Source of the DNA: an uncultured Coriobacteriaceae bacterium
GTDB taxonomy: Bacteria; Actinomycetota; Coriobacteriia; Coriobacteriales; Coriobacteriaceae
DNA length: 64,000 bases
Assembly: GCA_944319885.1 (NCBI GenBank)
Contig: CALUFC010000001.1
Coordinates: 62,001 to 126,000, forward strand
Direction of reading: 5' to 3'
A program made the translations under genes and the position numbers. The notes under the pieces were generated by a model that was not told the DNA's origin, made no database searches, and saw only the letters and a program-made list of their open reading frames with translations. This document shows positions 35,068-44,573 of the stretch, piece after piece. The first letter of the stretch is position 1; each line of letters begins with the position of its first letter.

Positions 35068-36090
35068 ATGGCGTCGACCGAGCGCGATCCACAAGCGCGG
35101 CATGACGAGACGGCGCAGCGCCTCCTCAACCTATTCTTTATCCTCAACACCTCTCCGGTGCCCCTCACCACCACCCAGATCGTTACCGATACCGATCTGG
35201 GCTACGGTTCTTCAAACCGCGCATCCGACGAGCGGAAGTTCCGGCGCGATCGCCGCAAGTTGGAAGAACAGGGCATCTTTATTCAAGAGATCACGGACGC
35301 GCTTTCGTCTGAAATCGAGGAAAGCTCGTGGGCCATCGGTCGCGAGAGCACCTATTCCTGCGGCGGCATCCTCTCCGCTGACGATGTCGACGTCCTGCTC
35401 CAGGGCATCGATGAGTATCTAAGCGCGGGTCCCACGCCGCTGGCACGCCCGCTTCATGCCGTGCGCATGCGCGCGCTCGAAGCGAAGGCGCACGAAGACG
35501 GTGCGGCATTGGGCGAACCTGAGCCAGTGAGCTCCTATCAGCCGCAGCTCGACGCGGTGTGGACCGCTTTTGCACGGCGTGCTGCGCTCACCATGCTGTA
35601 CCAGAATGCGCAGGGCGATTCGAGCAAGCGGACGGTTGCCATCTACGGCCTGTTCACACAGGGGGAGCACACCTACATCACTGGATACGACGATGTGGCG
35701 GGTGGCATCCGGACGTTTCGCGTCGATCGGATCGTGCGCGCGTGGCGGCCCACCAAGCCCTACACGATTCCCGCCGACTTTGATATCGACGATTACCTGT
35801 TCTTCCCCTTCGACCTCTCGGATGAAGCCTGCACCCATGCCACGTTCGCCTTTCCCGCCGAGCGAAGCGAGACGGAGGTTGCAGCTTGCACGCATCATCG
35901 CGGCACCCTCGAGCGCAACGGAGATGGCTGCTGGGTCTGGCATATCGACGTACGCGATGTACCGGCGGCGGCATCGCTCGCGCTGTCCCACGCACGCGAC
36001 GGCATGCGTCCCCTGGGACCTCCCGAACTTTGCGACGCATGGACGGCAGCACTGCGAGAGGCGGTGAGCGCATATGGCGAAGAGCACTAA
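35068..36090 (+). CDS. WYL-domain transcriptional regulator (first of pair)
   Basis: 340 aa. N-terminal winged helix (about 10-75: RLLNLFFILNTSPVPLTTTQI, FRRDRRKLEEQGIFI) followed by a WYL ligand-sensing domain (about 150-250: RRAALTMLYQNAQG, YGLFTQGEHTYITGYDD, IRTFRVDRIVRAW). Two ATGs lie near the AAGGAGG at 35054-35060; the one at 35068 has the better 7-nt spacing. It overlaps the next WYL gene by 17 nt. Tandem WYL genes in actinobacteria (PafB/PafC) make a DNA-damage-response activator; whether this pair does the same is inference. Confidence 0.85.
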   Translation: MASTERDPQARHDETAQRLLNLFFILNTSPVPLTTTQIVTDTDLGYGSSNRASDERKFRRDRRKLEEQGIFIQEITDALSSEIEESSWAIGRESTYSCGGILSADDVDVLLQGIDEYLSAGPTPLARPLHAVRMRALEAKAHEDGAALGEPEPVSSYQPQLDAVWTAFARRAALTMLYQNAQGDSSKRTVAIYGLFTQGEHTYITGYDDVAGGIRTFRVDRIVRAWRPTKPYTIPADFDIDDYLFFPFDLSDEACTHATFAFPAERSETEVAACTHHRGTLERNGDGCWVWHIDVRDVPAAASLALSHARDGMRPLGPPELCDAWTAALREAVSAYGEEH

Positions 36091-37027
36091 GCGTCTGACG
36101 GAACAGCAACGAGTCACCGGGGCACTCGCCCTCATGGAGGCGCTCTCGGCCTCTCCCGATGCGCGCCTGACCATCGAGGATGCCTGCCGCGTGGCAGGAT
36201 GCGGCGACGCCGACCTCGACAGCATCATCGATTTGATATCCACCCTCGCCGATCGCGAAGGGGGCACGCGGGCGATTGTCGTGCGCGAGCAGGGCTGCGT
36301 TCGCAGCTACGGCACCGCGACGCATATGCTGCCGCTGCGCCTCTCTGCGGCCGAGGCGGCGGCGCTCGACCATGTGCTCGATACGCTCGATATCGATGAT
36401 GATGTGCGCGAACGCATCGCGCGGGCGCTGCTTCCCTTTGGCTGGCGCGAGCCGTCCACGCGCCTCATCGCCACGACCACCGCGTACGGCGCATGCTACC
36501 AGCTGCTTGCGGAGGCGGTGCGCGACGGGGTGCGGTGCCGCATGCGCTATCGCTCACAGGGAGAGCGCACGGCGCGCGAGCGTATCATCGACCCCCTCGA
36601 TATCGAGAGCACGGCCTCCGGCGCCTACCTCATCGCATGGGATGTCGATCACGACGAGCAGCGCAGATATCGCATGGAGCGCATCGAGGCGGTTGCACTC
36701 ACCGACGATTCGGTGGAGCATCACGCGCTGCGTACCACAAGCATGCGCGAGAGCCTTGCACACGGCGGCGAGACGGTCACCATCTCGTTCGATGAACAGG
36801 GGCCGATTCCCGTTTCGTCGTGGGCGGGCGTGGAGCGCATCGAGGCGGATCCCGCACATGCCGGCCGCCTGCTCGCCCAGATGCACGTTACCGCACGCTC
36901 CTGGTTCTTCGATCAGGTGCTCGCCTCGCGCGGGACCATCACCATCGAAGGTCCCGACGAGGTGCGCCGCGCCTGCGGTGCCTACACGCGCGGCCTGCTT
37001 GCCGAACCGCGGCCCTCGTGTGCATAA
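36074..37027 (+). CDS. WYL-domain transcriptional regulator (second of pair)
   Basis: 317 aa, starting inside the end of the first WYL gene. The N-terminal 75 residues have a helix-turn-helix-like segment (LTIEDACRVAGCGDADLDSIIDL) and a helical linker follows; the WYL domain is about 135-225 (LLAEAVRDGVRCRMRYRSQGE, ERIIDPLDIESTASGAYLIAWD, RRYRMERIEAV). The C-terminal region (to 317) resembles the WCX-type extension. Its 3' end overlaps the convergent dinG-like gene by 46 bp. The two WYL proteins probably act as a heterodimer. Confidence 0.85.
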   Translation: MAKSTKRLTEQQRVTGALALMEALSASPDARLTIEDACRVAGCGDADLDSIIDLISTLADREGGTRAIVVREQGCVRSYGTATHMLPLRLSAAEAAALDHVLDTLDIDDDVRERIARALLPFGWREPSTRLIATTTAYGACYQLLAEAVRDGVRCRMRYRSQGERTARERIIDPLDIESTASGAYLIAWDVDHDEQRRYRMERIEAVALTDDSVEHHALRTTSMRESLAHGGETVTISFDEQGPIPVSSWAGVERIEADPAHAGRLLAQMHVTARSWFFDQVLASRGTITIEGPDEVRRACGAYTRGLLAEPRPSCA

Positions 37028-39921
37028 CGCCACAGCTCGAGATAGCGGCCGACCTGCGCGGCAGAGATGGCCGAGTAGGAAGCGGTGGGGAGCGACGAAA
37101 GGAACTTTTTGCCGTATCCCTTGTTCACCAGGCGAGAATCGGCCAATACCAGCACGCCGGCATCTGACGACGACCGGATGAGCCTGCCCGCGGCCTGCTT
37201 GACCTCGAGCACGGCATCCGGCAGCGCATAGCGCGCCCACGCGCGGTCCTCGCGCAGGTTGCGCTCGCACGAAAGCGGATCGGTAGGGCGTGCAAAGGGC
37301 AGCTTCGGGATGACCACGCACCGCAAGGTCTCGCCCGAGGCATCGAAGCCCTCCCAAAACGCCTTGAGCGCAAAGAGCGAGGAGCCCTTCTCCTGAATGA
37401 AGTGATCGCGCAGGCGCTTGGCCGACGTCGCCCGTTCCTGGCACGCAAGCTCGAGGCCCGCCGCCGCCAAGCGAGGATGAACCCGCTCGTAGAGATCTTC
37501 CATATCGCGACGGTTCGTAAAGAGCGTGAGCACCGAGCCATCCATAGCGATATGCACATCTACCAGCAGTTTTTCAAGTGCGTCGATATATGCTTCCCGA
37601 TTACGGGGATCGGGGAGGTCGCCTGCCACAACAACCGCCATGTTATCTTCAAAGTTGTAGCTCGAATCGAGATGCAGGCTTGCATGCGAGCCCGGCGGCA
37701 GACGATCGAGGCCAATCGAGCGGTTGAAATGATCGAACGAACCGGAGATCGAGATGGTCGCCGACGTGAAGATGAGACTCTCCATCGCAGGATACCAGTC
37801 GTCGGCAAACGCCTGCCCGATGTCGATCCGCTCGGCCGAGAGCGCCTCGCCGCCCGCTTTGAGCCGAAGATTCACCTGCACGGCGTAGACGTAGCGATCG
37901 TCGGTGCCGTCGAGCACGAGCGTGAGACCCTCCACGAGTTCGCGCATCCTGCGCTCGATATCCACGATATCGCCCACGGCATCGGGCTGATCGGGCGCGA
38001 CCGTCTCGATGATCGCCGCGAGGTCCTTATCTGCGCGCTCCAGGGCATCTGCGGCGGTCCGCCCCGCCAGCACCACCGATGTCCACGCCTGCGACGCGCG
38101 GATCTCGGGGCTGATCCAGAGGTTCGACGCATCGAACGAGCGCGAGCTTCCTGCAAATTCGCGCAGCGCGGCGAACAGCTCGGCCGAAACAAGCGACGCC
38201 CGCGCCGTCGAGGAGATCGCCCGCGCCACAATCCCCATGTAGAGCGTCGCGGCATCGGAGGACGCGAGCGTGCTTGCTAGCGTCCCAAGCGCACCCGTCT
38301 TCTCGCCCCCCAGGCGTTCGAATATGAGGCGTGTATCATCGGCTGACACCGTGGTTGCCCACTGGCGACGCGCCTCTTTCTCGATGGCATGGGCCTCGTC
38401 AACGACCCACACTCTGATGGGCGGCAGGATGTTGCCCTCGGCAGCGACGTTGCGGAACAGCAGCGAGTGATTGGTCACCACCACGTCGGCACGCGCGGCG
38501 CGGCGGCGAGCGCCATGCACCAAGCAGCGGTCGGGGAAGAACGGGCACAGGCGGCGCGCGCACTCCCGCGAGGCGGTGGTGAGGCTCGAACGGTCGACGC
38601 TGCGCCAACGGATGCCCAGCGCGTCGAGGTCGCCATCGGGCGACTGGCACACATAGGCGTAGATGACCGCCATGGCCGTCAGCGTGTCCGCAGGGTCGCG
38701 GCGGGTTTTGATCTCGGCCGTCGAGAGGCTCAGCCGCTCGAGTTTACGCAAACAGGGATAGTGATCGTAGCCCTTGAGTGCACAAAACGAGAGGCCTCCC
38801 GGCAGCTCGGCGGCAAGGCGCGGCAGCTCATGATACATGAGCTGATCCGCTAGGTTGTTCGATTTGGTAGCGATGCCCACGGTGATGTTGTTGCGACGCG
38901 CCGCCTCGACAAGCGGCACAAGGTAGGCGACCGATTTGCCCACCCCGGTGCCCGCCTCGATGACGCGGTGGGTTGAGCTGGCAATGGCATCGCGGACCTC
39001 GAGCGCCATGGCAACCTGCTCGGGGCGCGCCTCAAAGGAGTCGTACATCTTGCTCACGACGCCACCTGCATCGAACGCCGCGGCAACCTCCTCGCGCGAA
39101 GGCATCGAGAGCACCGGGAGCTCGGCGGCATCGCCGCGCTCGGGCGGGAGATCGGACTGCAGCACACGCGTACGCGCCGCGGTGAGCGAGAACGGCGCCT
39201 CACCCATGCGCTCCTGGGCGAGGTAGGAGAAGATGGGTCGATACGCCCACGGCACATCGGGATGCATATCGGCGAACCGCCGCAGCAATCCCGCCGGAAG
39301 GTCGGTCAACGCGCACAGAAGCACGCGCCACACACCGGCGAGCGCGTCGACGTCGTCGTTCGCGCGGTGCGAGACGGCGCTGCAACCAAAGAGCTCGGCC
39401 ATGCTCGCAAGCTTATGGGAGGCAAGCCGCGGCAGCGCGATACGCGACAGCGCGAGCGAATCGATCCAGATATCGCTCACGGCAACACCACCGGGCACCG
39501 ACTCGATGAAGGTGCGGTCGAACGTGGCGTTATGGGCGATGACCGGACAGCCCTGCACAAACTCGGCGAGCGCCGCTACCGCTTCGCGCGACGTGGGCGC
39601 GTGCTCGACATCGCTGTTGGTGATATGCGTAAGCTCGATGATCTCGGGCGGGATGGGCCTGCCGGGATGCACAAACGTATCGAAGCGATCGACGATGGTG
39701 CGACCCGAAAGGCGGGCGGCAGAGATCTCGATCAGCTCGTTATCACGTGACGAGAGCCCTGTGGTCTCGGTGTCGAGTACGATCACATCCTGCTCGATGA
39801 GCCCGAAATCACGCGTGCGGGCGCGCTCGGCAAGCGTTGCGTATGCCTCGGTAATATACGACGGCGTGCCCGGCAGCACCGCCGCACGCATACGCGCGAT
39901 CTCGCTGGCGGAAGGCTCCAT
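36982..39921 (-). CDS. DinG-family helicase fused to DnaQ-like 3'-5' exonuclease
   Basis: 979 aa. Residues 40-215 are a DEDD exonuclease domain (VIVLDTETTG with Asp50/Glu52; VIAHNATFDRTFIE). The helicase part has Walker A (EAGTGVGKSVAYLVP), an iron-sulfur-type cysteine set between (HYPC ... ECARRLCPFFPDRC), the DEAH box (VWVVDEAHAIEKEA) and motif VI near KQAAGRLIRSSSDAGV. Such fusions occur in many Gram-positives and are linked to repair and removal of RNA-DNA structures. The ATG at 39921 directly follows the ddl stop (TAAATG junction). Neighbouring WYL regulators converge on it. Confidence 0.92.
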   Translation of the reverse strand: MEPSASEIARMRAAVLPGTPSYITEAYATLAERARTRDFGLIEQDVIVLDTETTGLSSRDNELIEISAARLSGRTIVDRFDTFVHPGRPIPPEIIELTHITNSDVEHAPTSREAVAALAEFVQGCPVIAHNATFDRTFIESVPGGVAVSDIWIDSLALSRIALPRLASHKLASMAELFGCSAVSHRANDDVDALAGVWRVLLCALTDLPAGLLRRFADMHPDVPWAYRPIFSYLAQERMGEAPFSLTAARTRVLQSDLPPERGDAAELPVLSMPSREEVAAAFDAGGVVSKMYDSFEARPEQVAMALEVRDAIASSTHRVIEAGTGVGKSVAYLVPLVEAARRNNITVGIATKSNNLADQLMYHELPRLAAELPGGLSFCALKGYDHYPCLRKLERLSLSTAEIKTRRDPADTLTAMAVIYAYVCQSPDGDLDALGIRWRSVDRSSLTTASRECARRLCPFFPDRCLVHGARRRAARADVVVTNHSLLFRNVAAEGNILPPIRVWVVDEAHAIEKEARRQWATTVSADDTRLIFERLGGEKTGALGTLASTLASSDAATLYMGIVARAISSTARASLVSAELFAALREFAGSSRSFDASNLWISPEIRASQAWTSVVLAGRTAADALERADKDLAAIIETVAPDQPDAVGDIVDIERRMRELVEGLTLVLDGTDDRYVYAVQVNLRLKAGGEALSAERIDIGQAFADDWYPAMESLIFTSATISISGSFDHFNRSIGLDRLPPGSHASLHLDSSYNFEDNMAVVVAGDLPDPRNREAYIDALEKLLVDVHIAMDGSVLTLFTNRRDMEDLYERVHPRLAAAGLELACQERATSAKRLRDHFIQEKGSSLFALKAFWEGFDASGETLRCVVIPKLPFARPTDPLSCERNLREDRAWARYALPDAVLEVKQAAGRLIRSSSDAGVLVLADSRLVNKGYGKKFLSSLPTASYSAISAAQVGRYLELWRYAHEGRGSASRPRV

Positions 39922-40875
39922 TTACACTCCCGCCCGCTCGAGCGCCATGTCGATGAGCGCGTCGCACACCTGGGGGAAGTCCATACCCGCATGGCGCAGC
40001 TCGTCGGGATAGAGCGAGGTATCGGTCATACCGGGGATGGTGTTGGTTTCCAAGATAACCGGGCCGTGCTCGGTCACGATGAAGTCGCTGCGCGAAAAGC
40101 CCAGGCATCCGAGCGCACGATGCGCGGCGCACGCGAGCTCCTGAGCACGGCGGTAATCCGCCTCGGGAATCTGCGCGGGAATGCGATGCACCAGCTTGGG
40201 GTCGATGTACTTCACATTGAGGTCGTAGAACTCGGCGTTCTCCTGCTTGCGAATCTCAACAACCGGTAGCGCCATGAGCTCCTTGTCGCCGTACACGCCG
40301 ATGGAGATCTCGGTGCCTACCAGGCGCTGCTCGATGAGGATCTTGTCACCGTGCTCGAAGGCGCGCTCGATGGCCGGCATGAGCTCGGCCTCCTCATGCA
40401 CGCAGGTGACGCCGTAGCTCGAACCGTTCACGGCGGGCTTTACGAACAGGCTTTCGCCCAAGCCTGCCACGATGGCGGAGGTATCGATCTCATCGCCCCG
40501 CTCGAGCGCGATGCCGCGCGCGATGGGAATGCCCGCGCGTTCGTAGAGCGCCTTCGAGACGTCCTTGTCGGCCGCTGCAGCGCTTGCGATCACATCTGAG
40601 CCGGTGTAGGGAATGCCTAGGTACTCGAGGATACTCTGGATCATGCCATCCTCGCCGCCCCGACCATGCAGGGCGATGAACGCAACATCATAGGAGCCGG
40701 CAGCAAGATCGGCCAGGAAGGTGTCGGTCGCCGGATCGAGTATGTCGACGTGAACGTATCCCACCTTATGCAGCGAGTCGCGCACGTTCGCGCCCGAGGC
40801 GAACGAGATCTCCCGCTCGTCTGAGATACCACCGGCAAGCACGACGACACGCAGCGTACCCGGATTCTTGGACAT
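39922..40875 (-). CDS. ddl: D-alanine--D-alanine ligase
   Basis: ATP-grasp ligase making D-Ala-D-Ala for peptidoglycan. 317 aa. Visible are VVVLAGGISDEREISFASG (N-terminal glycine-rich and Glu motif), FIALHGRGGEDGMIQ, YTGSDVIASAAAADKDVSK, FVKPAVNGSSYGV, ILIEQRLVGTEISIGVYG, and the metal-binding end GPVILETNTIPGMTDTSLYP. The start at 40875 (MSKNPG) has AAAGGAG 8 nt upstream; the GTG at 40884 is too close to it. Tyr in the omega-loop region (GSSYGV) fits D-Ala rather than D-lactate use, by family knowledge. In operon with the dinG-like gene. Confidence 0.94.
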   Translation of the reverse strand: MSKNPGTLRVVVLAGGISDEREISFASGANVRDSLHKVGYVHVDILDPATDTFLADLAAGSYDVAFIALHGRGGEDGMIQSILEYLGIPYTGSDVIASAAAADKDVSKALYERAGIPIARGIALERGDEIDTSAIVAGLGESLFVKPAVNGSSYGVTCVHEEAELMPAIERAFEHGDKILIEQRLVGTEISIGVYGDKELMALPVVEIRKQENAEFYDLNVKYIDPKLVHRIPAQIPEADYRRAQELACAAHRALGCLGFSRSDFIVTEHGPVILETNTIPGMTDTSLYPDELRHAGMDFPQVCDALIDMALERAGV

Positions 40876-40980
40876 ATCGGCCACTCCTTTCGGCGGTGAT
40901 TTTGCGCCGTCTTAGAGGTTTCGCTCACGATACCTTATTGTATAGGTACCAAGCATTTTGATACTTTCGAAAGGCAACCG

Positions 40981-42036
40981 ATGGAACACGTTAACCGTTT
41001 GCAAGATATTCACGCCTTGGGCGAAGAGGGCATTCGCGAGCTCATGGCCGAGATGGGACAGCCCGCGTTTCGCACCAAGCAGCTCATCGAGTGGGTGTAC
41101 GAGAAGAACGCCCAGTCGTTTGACGAGATGACCAACCTGCCCAAGGCGCTGCGCGCGCAGCTTGCCGAGCGCTTTGACTTCATGGCGCCCACGGAGCTGT
41201 TGCGTCAGGTGTCGCAGGATGGCTCGAGGAAATACCTTTTGCAATTTGCCGATGGTGTCTCGGTGGAAGCCGTTGCCATGCCGCGCCGCAACAAGCTCTC
41301 GGTCTGCGTCTCCACCCAGGCGGGGTGCGGCATGCGGTGCGCGTTTTGCGCTACCGGGCTTGCTGGGCTTGCGCGTTCGCTCACCGCGCAAGAGATCGTG
41401 AACCAGGTGACGCATGTTGCCCGCGACTTCGGCGAGCGCGTGACGAGCGTAGTGTTCATGGGACAGGGCGAACCGTTTGCCAACTACGATGCCACCATCG
41501 CCGCGCTGCGCATGCTCAACAGCGAGCACGGCCCCAACATCGGGGCGCGGCACCTCACCGTCTCTACCTGCGGCATCATTCCCGGCATCCGCGCCTTCGC
41601 GAAGCTTCCCGAGCAGTTCACCCTCGCCATCTCGCTGCACTCCGCCGTGCAGTCCACGCGCAACCAGCTCATGCCCGGCGTGAAGAAATACACGCTGCTG
41701 CGCCTGCACGAAGCGCTGCAGGAATACACCGAGAAGACGGGGCGCCGTCCCACGTACGAGTTCGCCATGATCGAGGGCGTCAACGATACCGATCCCGAGA
41801 TGCGCGCGCTCTGCGACTTCTGCGAGGGAACGCTTTGCCATGTGAACCTCATTCAGCTGAACGATATCCCCGACAGCCCGTTCAAGCCCTCGCCCATGAA
41901 GAAGCTCGAGGAGCTGCAGCGCCGCCTTACTCAGCGCGGTGTGGAGACCACCATCCGCAACTCGCGCGGCAACGACATCGACGCCGCCTGCGGCCAGCTC
42001 AAGCAGCGCGTCGTTGGTTTCAAGAGCCAGAAGTAG
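40981..42036 (+). CDS. rlmN: 23S rRNA/tRNA adenine-C2 methyltransferase RlmN
   Basis: Radical-SAM enzyme methylating A2503 of 23S rRNA and A37 of some tRNAs. 351 aa. The CxxxCxxC cluster motif is in STQAGCGMRCAFCATG; other conserved stretches are RTKQLIEWVYEKN, SVVFMGQGEP, LTVSTCGIIPGI, LAISLHSA and NDIDAACGQL with the catalytic C-terminal Cys. The start at 40981 follows AAAGG. Monocistronic, followed by a bidirectional terminator. Confidence 0.96.
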   Translation: MEHVNRLQDIHALGEEGIRELMAEMGQPAFRTKQLIEWVYEKNAQSFDEMTNLPKALRAQLAERFDFMAPTELLRQVSQDGSRKYLLQFADGVSVEAVAMPRRNKLSVCVSTQAGCGMRCAFCATGLAGLARSLTAQEIVNQVTHVARDFGERVTSVVFMGQGEPFANYDATIAALRMLNSEHGPNIGARHLTVSTCGIIPGIRAFAKLPEQFTLAISLHSAVQSTRNQLMPGVKKYTLLRLHEALQEYTEKTGRRPTYEFAMIEGVNDTDPEMRALCDFCEGTLCHVNLIQLNDIPDSPFKPSPMKKLEELQRRLTQRGVETTIRNSRGNDIDAACGQLKQRVVGFKSQK

Positions 42037-42084
42037 CTGTAGAGGCGTACGGCGCACGGCGTCGCTTCGCATGAACCTGTAAGC

Positions 42085-42119
42085 AAAACGGGGACCGATC
42101 TACAACCGGTCCCCGTTTT
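42085..42119. terminator. Bidirectional terminator between rlmN and rplI
   Basis: Perfect 13-bp stem (42085-42097 AAAACGGGGACCG with 42107-42119), 9-nt loop; runs of T at the 3' side and of A at the 5' side serve both convergent genes. Confidence 0.92.
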
Positions 42120-42156
42120 TCACCGTTCTATGCAGGTGAGCTACTCGTTGATGAGC

Positions 42157-42681
42157 TTACTCGGCGACTTCCTCGTTGGCCCCAGCGGCCTCGGCAGCCT
42201 CTGCCGGAGCCTCCTCGGTCTCCTCGGCGGCCTCGGCGGTCACGCCAACGAGAACCGTCACGGTAGCGCGAATCTCGCGATACAGCGAGACGTCGACCTG
42301 GTGAACACCGGCAACCTTGATGGGCTTGCCGAGCTCAACGCGCTTGCGGTCGATCTCGACGTCAAGCTGATCCTTGATCGCGTCGGCGATCATGGCTGCC
42401 GTGACCGAACCAAAGAGGATGCCCTCATCGCCAACGGTAGCGTCGACGGTGACCTGCTTGCCCTCGAGGGTCTCCTTGAGCGCGTTGGCGTTCTCAATGC
42501 GAACGGCCTCGCGCTTGGCGATGTTGTTGCGGCGCTCATCGAGCTGCTTCAGGTTGCCCTTAGTAGCCGCAACGGCGAGTTTCTTAGGGAAGAGATAGTT
42601 CTCGGCATAACCCTGAGCGACGTCTACGACATCGCCCTCGCCACCCTTGCCCTTGATCTCACCAAGAAGAATGACTTTCAT
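42157..42681 (-). CDS. rplI: 50S ribosomal protein L9
   Basis: Start at 42681: MKVILLGEIKGKGGEGDVVDV, the classic L9 N-terminus, followed by AQGYAENYLFPKKLAVAAT and the C-terminal domain (GSVTAAMIADAI). 174 aa, about 25 more than usual: after the normal end there is an acidic Ala/Glu tail (EETEEAPAEAAEAAGANEE). Last gene of the rpsF operon. dnaB, which often follows rplI, is elsewhere in this window. Confidence 0.96.
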   Translation of the reverse strand: MKVILLGEIKGKGGEGDVVDVAQGYAENYLFPKKLAVAATKGNLKQLDERRNNIAKREAVRIENANALKETLEGKQVTVDATVGDEGILFGSVTAAMIADAIKDQLDVEIDRKRVELGKPIKVAGVHQVDVSLYREIRATVTVLVGVTAEAAEETEEAPAEAAEAAGANEEVAE

Positions 42682-42721
42682 GAGATCTCCTTTACGTGCG
42701 CGCCGCGAAACGGCGCGGGAA

Positions 42722-43696
42722 TTACTCATCCTGTTCGCTGCGCGAGCGACCCCGGTTGAGCTTCCGGAAGTTGGCCCACACATCGATCAGGCCGACGATG
42801 CTCATAACCAGAAACATCGTCTCGAACCAGATACCGAGAAAGATAGCCAAGGTGCGCGTCATGCATCCCATTCGAGCTCGGCTAAGAAGAGCGGTGAGCA
42901 CACCGAACCCCTGCAGCGCGAAGATGAAACGCACGCTCATAAGCACCGTTGCCGCGAGCGGGAGCACGTACTCCGCACCTGCGATGCCGCTCAATGCGAC
43001 GCCGACGCCCAAAACGGAGAGGGCGAGCACGGCGACCGCCCACAACGGGGCATCGAAGCGATCGATCTGCGGCCCGGCCGTATCCTTGCGGGAAACCGCG
43101 AGGAACGACCCGATTGCCGCCAGCATGACGAAGAGCGCCGCGTTCGCAACGTACACGAGCGGCCAAAACGCCCATGCGATCGGCTTAATGGACGATGCGA
43201 GCATCTCGGCTTCGATACCGCTGCCAAGCGCCAAGTAGATCGAGTCCATGAGCGCTTGGAAGGTGACCGCTGCGATATCCGTACCTTGCATGAATGCAAG
43301 GACCTCATCGCACGCAAGCCCCAATCCCGTGACAAGCACGATGATGAGCGATACCGCGGTCACACCCGCACGGCGGCGCCACATGCAGGGCACCAAGCAC
43401 AGGCCGCATACAACGGGTGTAAGCGGCACAAGCGCAGTTGGAACGCCATATGCAACGCCCAACGCCACCATAATCGCAGCCGCGATAGCCGCCGCGATGG
43501 CGAGGGCGCGGGAGCCGAAGCTCTCAACCTGGATCCTAAGGATTCCGGCAAAGAAGACAGCTCCCAAAACCGATGACCACATCGTCATGGCAACAGCAAA
43601 AGCAAGCCCGATATACCAGGCCGCGTTTCCCTTGAGCGCGGACGCGCCCGCGGGAACGAGCTCGGTCGAAGGCTGCTTATGCTCAGGCAACTTCAT
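42722..43696 (-). CDS. DUF2232 (YybS-like) membrane protein
   Basis: 324-aa polytopic membrane protein with about eight hydrophobic segments. The position between rpsR and rplI and the overall look match the DUF2232/YybS family found in this operon in many Gram-positives. A family-like segment is seen near the end (IFLGIWFETMFLVMSIVGLIDVW). Function unknown. The ribosome site is weak (TTGATAGACGAGAAAG upstream of ATG at 43696). Ends 40 nt before rplI starts. Confidence 0.8.
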   Translation of the reverse strand: MKLPEHKQPSTELVPAGASALKGNAAWYIGLAFAVAMTMWSSVLGAVFFAGILRIQVESFGSRALAIAAAIAAAIMVALGVAYGVPTALVPLTPVVCGLCLVPCMWRRRAGVTAVSLIIVLVTGLGLACDEVLAFMQGTDIAAVTFQALMDSIYLALGSGIEAEMLASSIKPIAWAFWPLVYVANAALFVMLAAIGSFLAVSRKDTAGPQIDRFDAPLWAVAVLALSVLGVGVALSGIAGAEYVLPLAATVLMSVRFIFALQGFGVLTALLSRARMGCMTRTLAIFLGIWFETMFLVMSIVGLIDVWANFRKLNRGRSRSEQDE

Positions 43697-43718
43697 CTTT
43701 CTCGTCTATCAAGGAACG

Positions 43719-43985
43719 TTAGCCGCGCTTGCGCTCGCCGCGAGAAGAGATCACGGGAACGGCGTACGGCAGTAGGGCCATCTCGCGAGCGCGCTTGATG
43801 GCGTTGGCGATGTCGTGCTGATGCTGCGTGCAAGCGCCAGTGACGCGACGGGGCTTGATCTTGCCGCGATCGGTCATGTACTTACGGAGAAGCTGAGTAT
43901 CCTTGTAGTCGATATACTCGGTGTTCTCCTTGCAGAACTGGCAGTACTTACGACGCGGCTGACGTGCAGAATAATCATTAGCCAT
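43719..43985 (-). CDS. rpsR: 30S ribosomal protein S18
   Basis: 88 aa; [35 protein letters not shown] and the [13 protein letters not shown] ending are unmistakable. The cysteine pair CQFC indicates a C+ form. Binds with S6 in the small-subunit platform; both are encoded in this operon. Confidence 0.98.
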   Translation of the reverse strand: MANDYSARQPRRKYCQFCKENTEYIDYKDTQLLRKYMTDRGKIKPRRVTGACTQHQHDIANAIKRAREMALLPYAVPVISSRGERKRG

Positions 43986-44048
43986 GTCAAAATACCTTTC
44001 ATATGGCGCGCGGGCATGACCGCGTGCCCCTCACAGAAGATGAATTCC

Positions 44049-44498
44049 CTAGAAGGGAATGTCCTCGTCGTAGACATCCACCGCGGGCGGTGTTTGGACG
44101 GGGGCCTGGGGTGCGGGGTGCTGCTGGCCCATGGGCGCGGGAGCAGGAGCGTAACCGCCCTGACCCTGCTGGTTACGGCTCATGAACTCGATCTCATCGA
44201 CGATGACCTCGAGCTTGCTGCGCCGCTGGCCGTCGCGCTCCCAGGAGCTGTAGCGCAGCTTCCCCTCGATCGCGACCTTCGAGCCCTTCGACAGGTAGCG
44301 GCCCACCGCCTCGGCGCGCGTGCCGAACATGGTGCAGTCGACGAAGTTGGGGTAGTCCTCCCACTCGCCGCTCTGCGGGTTGCGCCTGCGATCGTTCACC
44401 GCGACGCCGAACGAGAGCACCTGGGTGCCGCCGCTCGTCATGCGCAGCTCGGGATCACGGGTGAGGTTGCCAGAGATGTTCACTCGGTTAATGCTCAT
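44049..44498 (-). CDS. ssb: Single-stranded DNA-binding protein
   Basis: 149 aa. OB-fold (1-110): INRVNISGNLTRDPELR, FGVAVNDRRRN, FVDCTMFGTRAEAVGRYLSKG, VAIEGKLRYSSWERDGQRRS. A Gln/Pro/Ala-rich linker leads to the acidic tip DVYDEDIPF, which recruits replication and repair proteins. In the usual rpsF-ssb-rpsR order. Confidence 0.97.
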   Translation of the reverse strand: MSINRVNISGNLTRDPELRMTSGGTQVLSFGVAVNDRRRNPQSGEWEDYPNFVDCTMFGTRAEAVGRYLSKGSKVAIEGKLRYSSWERDGQRRSKLEVIVDEIEFMSRNQQGQGGYAPAPAPMGQQHPAPQAPVQTPPAVDVYDEDIPF

Positions 44499-44573
44499 GT
44501 GGTTACCCTACCTCTCAAACATAGGCTCGCATGTCGCGAACCCTCATGGAACCCGTAGTTCCACCTTGCACTC

